In this document: positions 19,027-27,329 of the stretch, in pieces
How the letters are laid out: each line of letters begins with the position of its first letter
Numbering within the stretch: position 1 is the first letter of the stretch
From: CAWIHA01 sp963835855
Lineage (GTDB): Bacteria > Acidobacteriota > Terriglobia > Bryobacterales > Bryobacteraceae
DNA: 64,000 bases
Reading direction: 5' to 3'
Assembly (NCBI GenBank): GCA_963835855.1
Contig: CAWIHA010000038.1
Coordinates: 1 to 64,000, forward strand
Notes under the pieces: generated by a model
What the model saw: the letters and a program-made list of their open reading frames with translations, nothing else
What the model was told of the DNA's origin: nothing
Database searches by the model: none
Translations under genes and position numbers: made by a program

Positions 19027-19114
19027 GGTGCGCGACTCGGGCGGATGGGCGCTCAACAAAGCGCCACCTCGGGCAAGGCGAGCCGGCGGGAAAACTGGCG
19101 GAGAACGATTCTGT

Positions 19115-19939
19115 CTATTTGGATTTTGCTTCCTGCCACAGCGCGTCCATCTCCCCGAGCGTTGCGGCTGCCGGAGTCTTCCCTGCCTCGCTCAGCCGCC
19201 GCTCGACGTACGCGAAGCGTTCGCGGAACTTGCGGTTGGTCTTGCGCAATGCCTGCTCGGGATCGACCTGGAGAAAGCGCGCGAGGTTGACCAGCACAAA
19301 CAGCAGATCGCCCATCTCCTCTTCGATCTGGCCGTGGTTCCCACTCGCGCGCGCCTGCCCGAGCTCGCTCAGCTCCTCGTTCAGCTTCTCGAATACCGCC
19401 TCAGCCTTCGGCCAGTCGAACCCGGCGCCCGACGCCCGCGAGGTGAGTTGCGCGGCCTCGACCAGCGCCGGCAGCGCGCGCGGCACCGGCTCCAGCAGCC
19501 CAGCGCCTTGGTTCTCATGGTCCTTGCGCTCTTCGGTTTTGATCTCGTCCCAGCGCTGCTTCACTTCGCCCGCGGTCTTGGCCGTGCCAGCGCCGAAGAC
19601 GTGAGGATGGCGCCGCAAAAGCTTCGCATTCACCGCGTCGAGCGAGTCATCGATGCGGAAAAGGCCCTCCTCCGCGGCCATTTGCGCGAAGAAAACGGCC
19701 TCCAGCAACAGGTCACCCAACTCTTGGGCGACAGCGCGCCAGTCGCGGGCATCGATGGCGTCTAAAACTTCGTAAGTCTCCTCGAGCAGGTACGGCTTGA
19801 TGGTGTCGAAAGTTTGCTCGCGGTCCCACGGACAGCCGTTCGGCGAACGCAATCGCGCCATAATCTCGAGCAAGCGCTCGAACTTGGCGCCCGCGCGCTC
19901 GGATGTCCCGCCTGGATTCGGCGTAGATTCTAGGTTCAT
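19115..19939 (-). CDS. mazG: Nucleoside triphosphate pyrophosphohydrolase MazG
   Basis: 274 residues with two MazG helical repeats. First repeat: LRSPNGCPWDREQTFDTIKPYLLEE then ELGDLLLEAVFFAQ (metal-binding E-x2-E and E-x2-D). Second repeat: GFDWPKAEAVFEKLNEELSE and EEEMGDLLFVLVNLARFL. It hydrolyses NTPs and dNTPs to the monophosphate plus PPi, cleaning the pool and, in E. coli, modulating ppGpp. Length is close to E. coli MazG (263). Confidence 0.94.
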   Translation of the reverse strand: MNLESTPNPGGTSERAGAKFERLLEIMARLRSPNGCPWDREQTFDTIKPYLLEETYEVLDAIDARDWRAVAQELGDLLLEAVFFAQMAAEEGLFRIDDSLDAVNAKLLRRHPHVFGAGTAKTAGEVKQRWDEIKTEERKDHENQGAGLLEPVPRALPALVEAAQLTSRASGAGFDWPKAEAVFEKLNEELSELGQARASGNHGQIEEEMGDLLFVLVNLARFLQVDPEQALRKTNRKFRERFAYVERRLSEAGKTPAAATLGEMDALWQEAKSK

Positions 19940-20025
19940 GGGCCGGAAGTCGCGGTGAAACTCTCAATGTAACATAGGGTCACGGAGCAGCCGTGCGGCA
20001 GGCGCGTCACAGTAAGATAGAACTG

Positions 20026-20352
20026 ATGAGTGACGAAACCGCAAAAACTGAACCACAGGAAAGCGCCGCTGCCGAAGAGCAAATTCCCCTGCCGCCCGCC
20101 ACGTTTGGCTACCTCGTCTTCTTGTTGCGAACCCAGGCCGAGTTGCACCTGGGCTTGCTGCATTACGGCGAGGAAAAGGACCGGCCCAAGCCGGACTTGC
20201 ACCTGGCGCAGCACTCCATCGATCTGCTCGGGGTGCTGCACGAAAAGACCAAGGGCAATCTGGCCCTGGAGGAAGAACGGCTGCTCGAGAACTCGCTCAC
20301 CGAGCTGCGGTTCCGCTACGTGCAGGCCGCCGGGGAAAGCCAGCCGAAGTAA
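20026..20352 (+). CDS. DUF1844 domain protein
   Basis: 108 residues from ATG 20026 (the frame opens at 19993). It has a polar acidic N-terminus (SDETAKTEPQESAAAEE), then the DUF1844 helical domain PATFGYLVFLLRTQAELHLG and HLAQHSIDLLGVLHEKTKGN. The family is common in Acidobacteriota and Deltaproteobacteria; function unknown. Its stop codon overlaps the start of the metallo-hydrolase gene by one base, so it heads a three-gene operon with that gene and ribF. Confidence 0.78.
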   Translation: MSDETAKTEPQESAAAEEQIPLPPATFGYLVFLLRTQAELHLGLLHYGEEKDRPKPDLHLAQHSIDLLGVLHEKTKGNLALEEERLLENSLTELRFRYVQAAGESQPK

Positions 20353-21155
20353 TGCCGGGCGCGGCTGATACGATCACAATTACCGTGCTCGGCTCGGGCA
20401 CCAGTGTCGGCGTGCCGACCATCGGCTGCCATTGCGCCGTGTGCACCTCCACGGACCCGCGCGACAACCGCTTGCGCCCCTCGGTAGTGGTGCGTTACGG
20501 CGGCCGCAACGTGCTCATCGATACCACGCCGGACTTTCGCCAGCAAGCCCTACGCGCGCACATCGACTGCCTCGATGCAATCGTTTTCACGCACGCGCAC
20601 GCCGACCACATCATGGGCCTCGACGACGTGCGCCCCTTCAATTTCCGGCAGAAATCGAGCATTCCGCTCTACGCCTCGCCCGAAACGATCCAGGCGTTAC
20701 ACCGCGTATTCCAATACGTGTTCGCTGATCGCGCTCCGGAGTCCTCGGTCCCGAAGCTCGAGCTGCACCCGCTCGATGGCCAGCCATTCGACCTGTTCGG
20801 CCTCGAGTTTGTGCCCATCCCGCTCGAGCACGGTCGCTCGCTGATTTACGGCTATCGCTTCGGCGGCGCCGCCTACCTGACGGATCACAGCGGCATTCCT
20901 GAGGAATCGATGGAAAAGCTGCGCGGCTTGGACGTGCTGTTTCTCGACGCGCTGCGGCACAAGCCGCACCCGACGCACACCACAGTCGCGCGCGCGCTGC
21001 GCTACGTCGAGGAGCTTGCGCCACGGCGCGCATTCTTCACGCACATCTGCCACGATTTGCCGCACGCCGAAACGGAGCGCCAGTTTCCGCCCCACGTGCG
21101 GCTCGCTTACGACGGACTGGAGATCGCGGTTGCGGCGCCGGGAGAGGGCGCGTAG
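20352..21155 (+). CDS. MBL-fold metallo-hydrolase, PhnP-like
   Basis: 267 residues. Seen: ITVLGSGTSVGVPTIGCHCAVC (PhnP-like Cys/Gly start with CxxC), VLIDTTPDFRQQ, and the metal-binding THAHADHIMGLDD, then HGRSLIYGYRFGGAAYLTDHSG and a C-terminal histidine. This resembles PhnP phosphodiesterases (cyclic phosphate hydrolases) rather than lactamases. No phn genes are nearby, so another phosphodiester is the likely substrate. It starts on the last base of the DUF1844 stop and is followed directly by ribF with no gap. Confidence 0.85.
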   Translation: MPGAADTITITVLGSGTSVGVPTIGCHCAVCTSTDPRDNRLRPSVVVRYGGRNVLIDTTPDFRQQALRAHIDCLDAIVFTHAHADHIMGLDDVRPFNFRQKSSIPLYASPETIQALHRVFQYVFADRAPESSVPKLELHPLDGQPFDLFGLEFVPIPLEHGRSLIYGYRFGGAAYLTDHSGIPEESMEKLRGLDVLFLDALRHKPHPTHTTVARALRYVEELAPRRAFFTHICHDLPHAETERQFPPHVRLAYDGLEIAVAAPGEGA

Positions 21156-22124
21156 GTGCCGGCCGCGTTTCGTATCTACCGGAGCCTGGAAGAAACCGGC
21201 CACGACTTCGGCCCGTGCGCGCTCACCATCGGAAATTTCGACGGCGTGCACTCCGGACACCGGCAGATCCTGCGCAGAGTTGTCGCGCTGGCGCGGGAGC
21301 GCGGCTGGAAGCCCTCCGTGCTCACCTTCCATCCGCACCCGGCCAGCATCGTCGCGCCCGAGCGTGCGCCGCAGCTCCTCACCACGCCCGGCGCGCGCGC
21401 TCTCCTCATGAAAGATCAGGGAGTCGAGCAGGTACTCATCCTGCCGTTCACGCGCGAGCTGTCACTGGTCGAGCCCGAGGCATTCATACGCGATATCGTC
21501 GCGGGCCCGCTCGATGCGTGCGCGGTCCTGGTCGGCGATAATTTCCGGTTCGGCCACCTGCACTCTGGGGACACGCGGCTGCTCGCTGCGCTCGGGAGGA
21601 AATACGGCTTCCTTACCGAAGCTGTTCCGGCGATCCGTATGCGCGGCCGGGTGGTGTCGAGCAGCGAGGTGCGCCGGCTCATCCACGGGGGCAAGGTTTC
21701 ACTCGCCTGCCGCCTGCTCGGGCGTCCCTATGCCATCGAAGGCCCGGTGGTGCCGGGCCACGGCATCGGCTCGCGGCAAACCGTGCCGACGCTGAATGTT
21801 CAAGTAAGGGATTCCTTGCTGCCCGCAACCGGCGTCTATGTCACGCGCACGCTCGATCCCGAAGACCGGCGGGCCTGGCGTTCAGTAACCAACGTCGGAT
21901 ACCGCCCGACGTTCGATGGCAGCGGCCTGTGGGTTGAATGCTTCCTGCTCGAGCCGCCCGCCGGCGCTTCGCCGCGCTCTCTCCGTGTCGAATTTCTGTT
22001 GCGTCTGCGCGAGGAGCGCAAGTTTCCAGACGCCGCCTCGCTCAAAGCGCAAATCCTCAAAGATGCCGCGCGCGCCGCCGAGTACTTTCGGCGGACCAAG
22101 GCGCCCGGCGGCACAGTTGTGTAA
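21156..22124 (+). CDS. ribF: Bifunctional riboflavin kinase / FAD synthetase
   Basis: 322 residues from a GTG start that directly follows the previous stop. N-terminal FAD synthetase (nucleotidyltransferase): LTIGNFDGVHSGHRQIL, VLTFHPHP and VGDNFRFGH. C-terminal riboflavin kinase: GRPYAIEGPVVPGHGIGSRQ (with GxGR-like loop), VPTLNVQ and TNVGYRPTF. It makes FMN and then FAD in the cytoplasm. Length and domain order are usual. Confidence 0.95.
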   Translation: MPAAFRIYRSLEETGHDFGPCALTIGNFDGVHSGHRQILRRVVALARERGWKPSVLTFHPHPASIVAPERAPQLLTTPGARALLMKDQGVEQVLILPFTRELSLVEPEAFIRDIVAGPLDACAVLVGDNFRFGHLHSGDTRLLAALGRKYGFLTEAVPAIRMRGRVVSSSEVRRLIHGGKVSLACRLLGRPYAIEGPVVPGHGIGSRQTVPTLNVQVRDSLLPATGVYVTRTLDPEDRRAWRSVTNVGYRPTFDGSGLWVECFLLEPPAGASPRSLRVEFLLRLREERKFPDAASLKAQILKDAARAAEYFRRTKAPGGTVV

Positions 22125-22353
22125 CAGGTTGCTGAAGCACTCCAGTGCATTGCCCCTTGCCCTTATCAGGAGAGGGGGGAATCGTTTCCTCGTCTCGAAT
22201 ACGTTGGCCTGTTGCCGCAGGCGCGTGCGCGGTTAGCGCCCCCCCCGGTTGCCGCGCGCAGCCGCGCATGCTACCTTGTCTTTTACGACTTTCGGGACGC
22301 CAGTTCCTCCGTTCCGTGCGATTCCGATTTCACACCTAAAGGAGACATAGAGC

Positions 22354-23382
22354 ATGCCGCTAGTTTCCATGCGACAACTTCTGGACGAAGCAGCCAAAGG
22401 CGGTTATGGCGTTGGCGCATTCAACGTCAACAACATGGAGCAGATACAGGCCATCATGGAGGCCGCCCGCGAGACCAAATCGCCGGTGATCGTTCAAGCC
22501 AGCCGGGGAGCGCGCCAGTATTCCAACGACCGCTTCCTTTATCACCTCATGCTCGCTGCCACCGAGCTCTATCCGGAGATTCCGACGGTGCTGCACTTGG
22601 ACCACGGCAACAGCGTCGAGACCTGCAAGTCGGCCATCGAGATGGGCTTCACCAGCGTCATGATGGACGGCTCCCTCATGGCCGATGGGAAGACTCCATC
22701 GAGCTTCGAGTATAACGTGAAAGTTACCCGTGAAGTGGTTGAAATAGCTCATGCTAAAGGCATCACAGTGGAGGGGGAAATTGGCTGCCTCGGCGGCATC
22801 GAGGATGGCCACGGCGCGGGCCTCGACGGCTTGTCGCACCTGACCGATCCTTCCCAGGCGGTTGAGTTCGTGAAGGCCACCGGCGTCGACGCGCTCGCCA
22901 TCGCCATCGGCACCAGCCACGGCGCTTACAAGTTCAGTTCCAAACCGACCGGTGCGACGCTCAAGATGGATCGCCTGATCGAGATCCACAAGCGCTTGCC
23001 GAACACGCACCTGGTGATGCACGGTTCCTCCAGCGTCCCCAAGTCGCTCCAAGACATCATCAATCAGTACGGCGGCAAGCTGAAGCCGACCTGGGGCGTG
23101 CCGGTCGAAGAGATCCAGCTCGGCATTCGCAACGGCGTGCGCAAGATCAACGTGGATACAGACAGCCGCTTGGCGATCACCGGCGCCATTCGCAAAGTCT
23201 TCTTCGAGACCCCCGAGAAGTTCGATCCGCGCGACTACCTGAAGCCCGCGCGCGAGGCGATGAAGAAAGTGGTCGCTGAGCGCATGACGCAGTTCGGCCA
23301 GGCCGGTCACGCCGGCGGCTACGCCCCCATCCCGCTTTCTGAGATGGCCGCGCGTTACGCGCGCGAACTCGTCGCAAAGTAG
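22354..23382 (+). CDS. fba: Class II fructose-bisphosphate aldolase
   Basis: 342 residues. Seen: GYGVGAFNVNNMEQIQAIM, VLHLDHGNSVETCKSAI (catalytic Asp and zinc His), VEGEIGCLGGIEDGHGAG, LAIAIGTSHGAYKF, MHGSSSVP and GVRKINVDTDSRLA (phosphate-binding). This is the class IIB type that cleaves fructose-1,6-bisphosphate to GAP and DHAP. An AAAGGAGACATA sequence lies upstream of the ATG. The next gene is another aldolase (LacD type), giving two neighbouring ketose-bisphosphate aldolases of unrelated folds. Confidence 0.95.
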   Translation: MPLVSMRQLLDEAAKGGYGVGAFNVNNMEQIQAIMEAARETKSPVIVQASRGARQYSNDRFLYHLMLAATELYPEIPTVLHLDHGNSVETCKSAIEMGFTSVMMDGSLMADGKTPSSFEYNVKVTREVVEIAHAKGITVEGEIGCLGGIEDGHGAGLDGLSHLTDPSQAVEFVKATGVDALAIAIGTSHGAYKFSSKPTGATLKMDRLIEIHKRLPNTHLVMHGSSSVPKSLQDIINQYGGKLKPTWGVPVEEIQLGIRNGVRKINVDTDSRLAITGAIRKVFFETPEKFDPRDYLKPAREAMKKVVAERMTQFGQAGHAGGYAPIPLSEMAARYARELVAK

Positions 23383-23574
23383 CCAACGTTCCGCAGCGAC
23401 GGTTTGTTTTGAATCGCACTGGGCTGGCCTCTCGCCGTGCCCACGCCTTCCTCTTCCCGGAAGTGGGATGTTTAGGGCCGTCCTCATTGAAGAAAACATC
23501 CTGTGTAGTCCGGCCCGCGCCTTGCCAACCCTCTTTTCCTCCCGCGTTCTATAATCCAGTGAGGAGGGGTTCCC

Positions 23575-24600
23575 GTGAAGCTGTCTCAAGGTAAGCTCAA
23601 GCGCATGAAAACGCTGGCCAACGACGCCGGCATCATCGCGGCGGCGGCGATGGATCAGCGCGGAAGTCTCCAGAAAGCCCTGGCCGCCGCCAAGGGTGTC
23701 GATAAGAAGGAAATCACGTTCGAAATGATGGCCGAATTCAAAACGGCCGTCACGAAAATTCTGACGCCGCATGCCAGCGCCATCCTGCTCGATCCCGAGT
23801 TCGGCCTCGGGGCGCGCGATGCGCGCAGCCGGAACGCCGGCCTGCTGCTCGCCTATGAAAAGAGCGGCTACGACAACAACCGGCCGGGGCGCCTCCCCGA
23901 TCTGCTCGACCATGTCTCCGTGAAGCGCATCGTGGATTGGGGCGCGGACGCGGTCAAAGTCCTCATCTATTACACGCCATTCGAAGACCCGCACGTCAAC
24001 GATATCAAACATGCCTTTGTCGAGCGCATCGGCGCCGAGTGCGAAACCTGGAAGATACCCTTCTTCCTCGAATTCGTCGGCTACGATCCAATGAGCGGCG
24101 ACGAAAAGGGTCTGGAGTACGCGAAGCGAAAGCCCGAAATTGTCCGGCGCAGCATGGAGGAGTTTTCAAAGCCGCAATATAAGATCGACGTGCTCAAAGT
24201 GGAAGTACCCGTGAACGCGCAATTCGTCGAAGGTAGTGTTGTTTTCAAAGGCACGGCGGTGTACTCGTGGGACCAGGCGCTCGAACACTTCCGGCGCGCC
24301 GCGGCCGCCGCCACGAAGCCCTTCATCTACCTCAGCGCGGGCGTCAGCAACCAGGAGTTCGTCGAGTCCCTGCGCATGGCGGCGGAGGCTGGCGTGGACT
24401 TCTCGGGAGTGCTGTGCGGCCGCGCCACCTGGAAAGACGGCATTCCCGTTTACGCCAAGCAGGGAGTGCGAGGCCTCGAGGAGTGGCTGAGAACGGAGGG
24501 CGTGAGAAACATCAGCGCTGTGAACGAGGCCATCCTGACCGCCAAGCCCTGGTATGCCAAGATGGGTCTCGAAGAACCCGTCAGGCGGACGGCCCCGTAA
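23575..24600 (+). CDS. lacD: Tagatose-1,6-bisphosphate aldolase, LacD type
   Basis: 341 residues from GTG 23575, preceded by GTGAGGAGGGG. Seen: AAAAMDQRGSLQ, ILLDPEFGLGARDA, VKVLIYYTPFEDP, FFLEFVGYD, YKIDVLKVEVPVN (Schiff-base Lys region) and GRATWKDGIPVYAKQG. Class I aldolase of the LacD family; cleaves tagatose-1,6-bisphosphate (often other ketohexose bisphosphates) to DHAP and GAP. An AgaS-type isomerase at 34157-35200 and galT could feed it, though they are not linked. Its last 16 codons lie in an 81-bp repeat that occurs again at 25739-25819. Confidence 0.9.
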   Translation: MKLSQGKLKRMKTLANDAGIIAAAAMDQRGSLQKALAAAKGVDKKEITFEMMAEFKTAVTKILTPHASAILLDPEFGLGARDARSRNAGLLLAYEKSGYDNNRPGRLPDLLDHVSVKRIVDWGADAVKVLIYYTPFEDPHVNDIKHAFVERIGAECETWKIPFFLEFVGYDPMSGDEKGLEYAKRKPEIVRRSMEEFSKPQYKIDVLKVEVPVNAQFVEGSVVFKGTAVYSWDQALEHFRRAAAAATKPFIYLSAGVSNQEFVESLRMAAEAGVDFSGVLCGRATWKDGIPVYAKQGVRGLEEWLRTEGVRNISAVNEAILTAKPWYAKMGLEEPVRRTAP

Positions 24601-24631
24601 CCGCGTCGTCACCGGACGCCGCCGAGGCGCC
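24551..24631. repeat. Direct repeat copy A (aldolase 3' junction)
   Basis: 81 bases, matched at 70 of 81 positions with no gaps by 25739-25819. On the plus strand it encodes the end of the aldolase (WYAKMGLEEPVRRTAP stop); on the minus strand it encodes GASAASGDDAVTGPSA stop, parallel to the end of the histidine kinase at the other copy. The two copies bracket the PEP-CTERM gene. Confidence 0.85.
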
Positions 24632-24790
24632 GGGGTCTGTGCGTAACTACCAGGGTCGTATTGTCGTGCCGCGGGGCGCCGGCGGCGAAGGCGTCGGCGC
24701 AGCGCATGATTCGCTCGCGCAGTTCGCTCGCTTTCATCACTTCGGCGCCTCGCGACAGTCGTGGCATGAGAAGCGGGCCAGGGTAGTACC
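24609..24790 (-). pseudogene. SpoIIE/PP2C-type phosphatase, C-terminal remnant
   Basis: In one minus-strand frame ending at TGA 24609-24611 the bases read SELRERIMRCADAFAAGAPR then HDNTTLVVTHRP. This is close to the usual end of SpoIIE/RsbU-type phosphatases (a helix, 'AGAPQHDDITLLVV', stop). Only about 60 codons are recognisable, the upstream part is lost, and one conserved Asp is Asn. It looks like a decayed fragment left between the aldolase and the PEP-CTERM gene. Confidence 0.5.
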
Positions 24791-24854
24791 ATCCAGCAGC
24801 TCAAACTACAAACTAATAGTACTCACTGAATGGTACTGAGAACACAGAAAATTC

Positions 24855-24884
24855 TTGACTGACTGGTTGGAGACCAGTTATTAT
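24855..24884 (+). promoter_or_regulatory. Promoter with palindromic operator, PEP-CTERM gene
   Basis: TTGACT at 24855-24860 and TATTAT at 24879-24884, 18 bases apart, form a good sigma-70-type promoter about 25 bases ahead of the GTG at 24909. The spacer contains the perfect inverted repeat ACTGGT-N5-ACCAGT (24862-24878), placed where a repressor would block polymerase. The gene thus probably has its own regulated promoter. Binding protein unknown. Confidence 0.55.
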
Positions 24885-24908
24885 TTGCGGGAGAGTGGAG
24901 GTAAGTTT

Positions 24909-25688
24909 GTGTCGCGGGAGGCGAAGAACGTGAGGTTTAGAAGTATACTGTTGATGTTGACCCTGCCATTATTGGCTCAGGTGCTTGTTGCCGGCCCGAT
25001 TTTGTCGCCGGTGCAAGTATCGGCTTCATTCACTGGAGGCGCGTTGGGGACGTGGGATTTTACGTTCACGTCAGGTCCGGCGAACCTCCAATTGGAGCAG
25101 ATCACGATTGATCTTAGCCCAACGGATGTGAAATTCGACACGGCGCCAGGCGGTTTCGGATCGCTGACTTCGGAGGACATCGGCGGTTACGCGGGCACGG
25201 ATGTAACCACGGGGTTGGATAACATCCTGCCGGGGACCGGCGCCGCCTTGGATGGCGGCCAGTTGCTGACCTTCCAGTTCAACAACTTCACCCCGGGCGA
25301 TACCTTCAATTTCAACGCCGATGTTGATCACCCCAACCCCACGCTGATTCCGTTGCCGGATTGCAGCAGCCTGAGCGGCTTGGCCAAGGTGGCCTGCCTT
25401 GCTACGCGGGCGGCTGATACAGCCATAAACAACGGCCGTCTCACTGCTGCCCAGACCGTGACCGGGCAGCAATTTAACGGAGTTCTCGTCACTTACACGT
25501 TCGGAAGCCCGTCTTTCCATACCGCGAACTTCACGACCAGCTATACACCTGACGGAGGACTTCACATCTTCGGGGCGCAGAGCAATCTTACGGGCGATGT
25601 GGAAGCAATGCCGGAACCGGCCACGTTTCTTTCGTTTGCAGCCGGTCTTATACTGCTAGGCCTCCGGCGGCGCCGCCAGGCCCGCTGA
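24909..25688 (+). CDS. PEP-CTERM sorting domain exported protein
   Basis: 259 residues from GTG 24909, which has GGAGGT six bases upstream; the frame opens earlier at 24855. A signal peptide (SILLMLTLPLLAQVLVAG) is followed by a Thr/Gly/Asn/Asp-rich beta-type domain and a C-terminal PEP-CTERM signal: MPEPATF, a hydrophobic stretch (SFAAGLILLGL) and RRRRQAR. Such proteins are processed by an exosortase and released or attached at the surface, often with exopolysaccharide. No exosortase gene is in the window. The gene lies between two 81-bp direct repeats, so it may have been inserted there. Confidence 0.88.
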   Translation: MSREAKNVRFRSILLMLTLPLLAQVLVAGPILSPVQVSASFTGGALGTWDFTFTSGPANLQLEQITIDLSPTDVKFDTAPGGFGSLTSEDIGGYAGTDVTTGLDNILPGTGAALDGGQLLTFQFNNFTPGDTFNFNADVDHPNPTLIPLPDCSSLSGLAKVACLATRAADTAINNGRLTAAQTVTGQQFNGVLVTYTFGSPSFHTANFTTSYTPDGGLHIFGAQSNLTGDVEAMPEPATFLSFAAGLILLGLRRRRQAR

Positions 25689-25738
25689 GTTTCCCCTTTC
25701 GACTTCGACAACACGGGTATGGCCGCGTGGCCGCGGTT

Positions 25739-25819
25739 GGTACGCCAAGAGGGGCCTCGAAGAACCCGTCAGGCGGCCGGTCCCGTAACCGCGCCGTTAC
25801 CGGTGGCCGTGGAGGCGCC
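25739..25819. repeat. Direct repeat copy B (kinase 3' junction)
   Basis: Second copy of the 81-bp repeat (11 differences from 24551-24631). The minus strand is the real end of the histidine kinase (GASTATGNGAVTGPAA stop). The plus strand still reads WYAKRGLEEPVRRPVP stop, the tail of the aldolase, without an aldolase gene in front of it. Confidence 0.85.
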
Positions 25820-27145
25820 AATCATTGTCGAAGTACCGAGCGCTTTCAGGATCGCCTCGAAGAGATCCGGCTGGCTGAGCGGCTTAAGGAGGTAGCGGGC
25901 GATGCCGGTTTGGCGGCAGCGCAAGGCGTCGCCATAGCGGTCGGCCGAGCTGAGCATCATCAGCGTGGCCGGCGCGAGCATCCGGTCGGACTTGATATAC
26001 TGTGCCAGCTCGAAGCCGTCCATATCCGGCATTTGTGCATCGAGAATCACGAGCGCGAATGGCACGCTGGCGGCACTGGCTTGGCGCATGGCTTTGAGGG
26101 CTTCGAAACCGTTCGGAACCGCGACCGCCTGCAAGCGCCACCCGGTGAGCAGTTCTTCCAGCAGCCTCCGGTTGGGCAGGTTATCGTCCACGATAAGCGC
26201 TCTCAGACCTTGCAGCGTCTCCGGCCGGACTGGCGGCGGCGCGGTGGAGAAATCGGCTGGCACCTCGAACTCCATCGTGAAATGGAAGGTGCTGCCCACA
26301 CCGGGCTCACTCTCCACGCGGAGGCTCCCACCCAGGATTTCGACCAGGCGCGAGGTGATCGCAAGCCCGAGCCCAGTGCCGCCGTAACTGCGAGCCACAG
26401 CGCTATCCGCGGGCATAAACACATGGAAAATGCGGGCTTGCTTCTCTTTGGGTATCCCGATGCCGCTGTCGGCCACCGTAAAATGCACCCGGCTGTGGCC
26501 GGCGGTGGCTGACTCCTGCGCCACATGCACGCGGATCCAGCCGCGCTCGGTGAACTTGATCGCATTCCCGGCCAAGTTAAACAGGATTTGCTCGAACCGG
26601 ATGGGATCGGAGGTGACCACATCGGGCACACTCGGCTCGACGCTCCATGCAAGGTCGAGCGCCTTCGCAGCGGCCTGCTTCGCGAGCGTATTCATGATTT
26701 CGTCGATGCACGCGCGCAGGTTAAAATCGACGTGCTGTATATCCAGCTTGCCGGCTTCGAGCTTCGACAAATCGAGGATCTGGTTGATGACACGCATCAA
26801 CGCATCGGCCGAGCTCCTTACCATGCCGAGGTAATCCCGCTGCTCGGCAGTGAGGTCGGTATCCAGGGCCAGGTCGGTCATACCGATGATTCCATTCATC
26901 GGGGTGCGAATCTCGTGGCTCATGTTAGCCAGAAATTCGCTCTTGAGCCGCGCGGCTGCCTCGGCCTTTTCCTTGCCTGCCCGCAACTCTTCGTTGAGCC
27001 GCATCAGTTCTTGCGTGCGCCGGGCCACCCGCTCTTCGAGGCGCTGCTCGAAGGCCATTTCCGCCGGCTCGATTGCCGACTTCGAAATGATCCCTCGTAA
27101 CCTGGCCAGCGCAGCCGGAAAACGTATCTTGCGAGCAGAGCCCAC
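25769..27145 (-). CDS. Hybrid sensor histidine kinase with receiver domain
   Basis: 458 residues from a GTG start. A short N-terminal coiled coil (EQRLEERVARRTQELMRLNE) leads into HisKA with the phospho-accepting His in FLANMSHEIRTPMNGIIGM. HATPase_c follows: N box FNLAGNAIKFTERG, G1 DSGIGIPKE and G2 YGGTGLGLAI. A C-terminal receiver domain has ALIVDDNLPNRRLL, the phosphorylatable Asp in LVILDAQMPDMDGFEL, and LLKPLSQPDL. There is no membrane segment or recognisable sensor domain, so it is cytoplasmic and may take its signal from a partner. No response regulator gene lies beside it. Its 3' end sits in repeat copy B. Confidence 0.92.
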   Translation of the reverse strand: MGSARKIRFPAALARLRGIISKSAIEPAEMAFEQRLEERVARRTQELMRLNEELRAGKEKAEAAARLKSEFLANMSHEIRTPMNGIIGMTDLALDTDLTAEQRDYLGMVRSSADALMRVINQILDLSKLEAGKLDIQHVDFNLRACIDEIMNTLAKQAAAKALDLAWSVEPSVPDVVTSDPIRFEQILFNLAGNAIKFTERGWIRVHVAQESATAGHSRVHFTVADSGIGIPKEKQARIFHVFMPADSAVARSYGGTGLGLAITSRLVEILGGSLRVESEPGVGSTFHFTMEFEVPADFSTAPPPVRPETLQGLRALIVDDNLPNRRLLEELLTGWRLQAVAVPNGFEALKAMRQASAASVPFALVILDAQMPDMDGFELAQYIKSDRMLAPATLMMLSSADRYGDALRCRQTGIARYLLKPLSQPDLFEAILKALGTSTMIGASTATGNGAVTGPAA

Positions 27146-27329
27146 GGGCAGACCTCATTATTCTTTTCGGCAAATTTAGAGCGGGACTTTACGGCTTGCC
27201 GCTCAGTATCGGCCGTAAGCCGCACGGAATTTCAGTCAGCCAGAACAGAGCGTGAACCCTCAGGCATCGACACGGTTGTTGATACGGCACGTTAGGCGAA
27301 GCTGCCATCGCCCGCTTATGAGCCGGAGC

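Noticed and set aside
22360..24012. 550-codon minus-strand open frame
   Set aside because: Antisense to fba and the lacD-like gene; its residues (His, Arg and Asp rich) show no family features.
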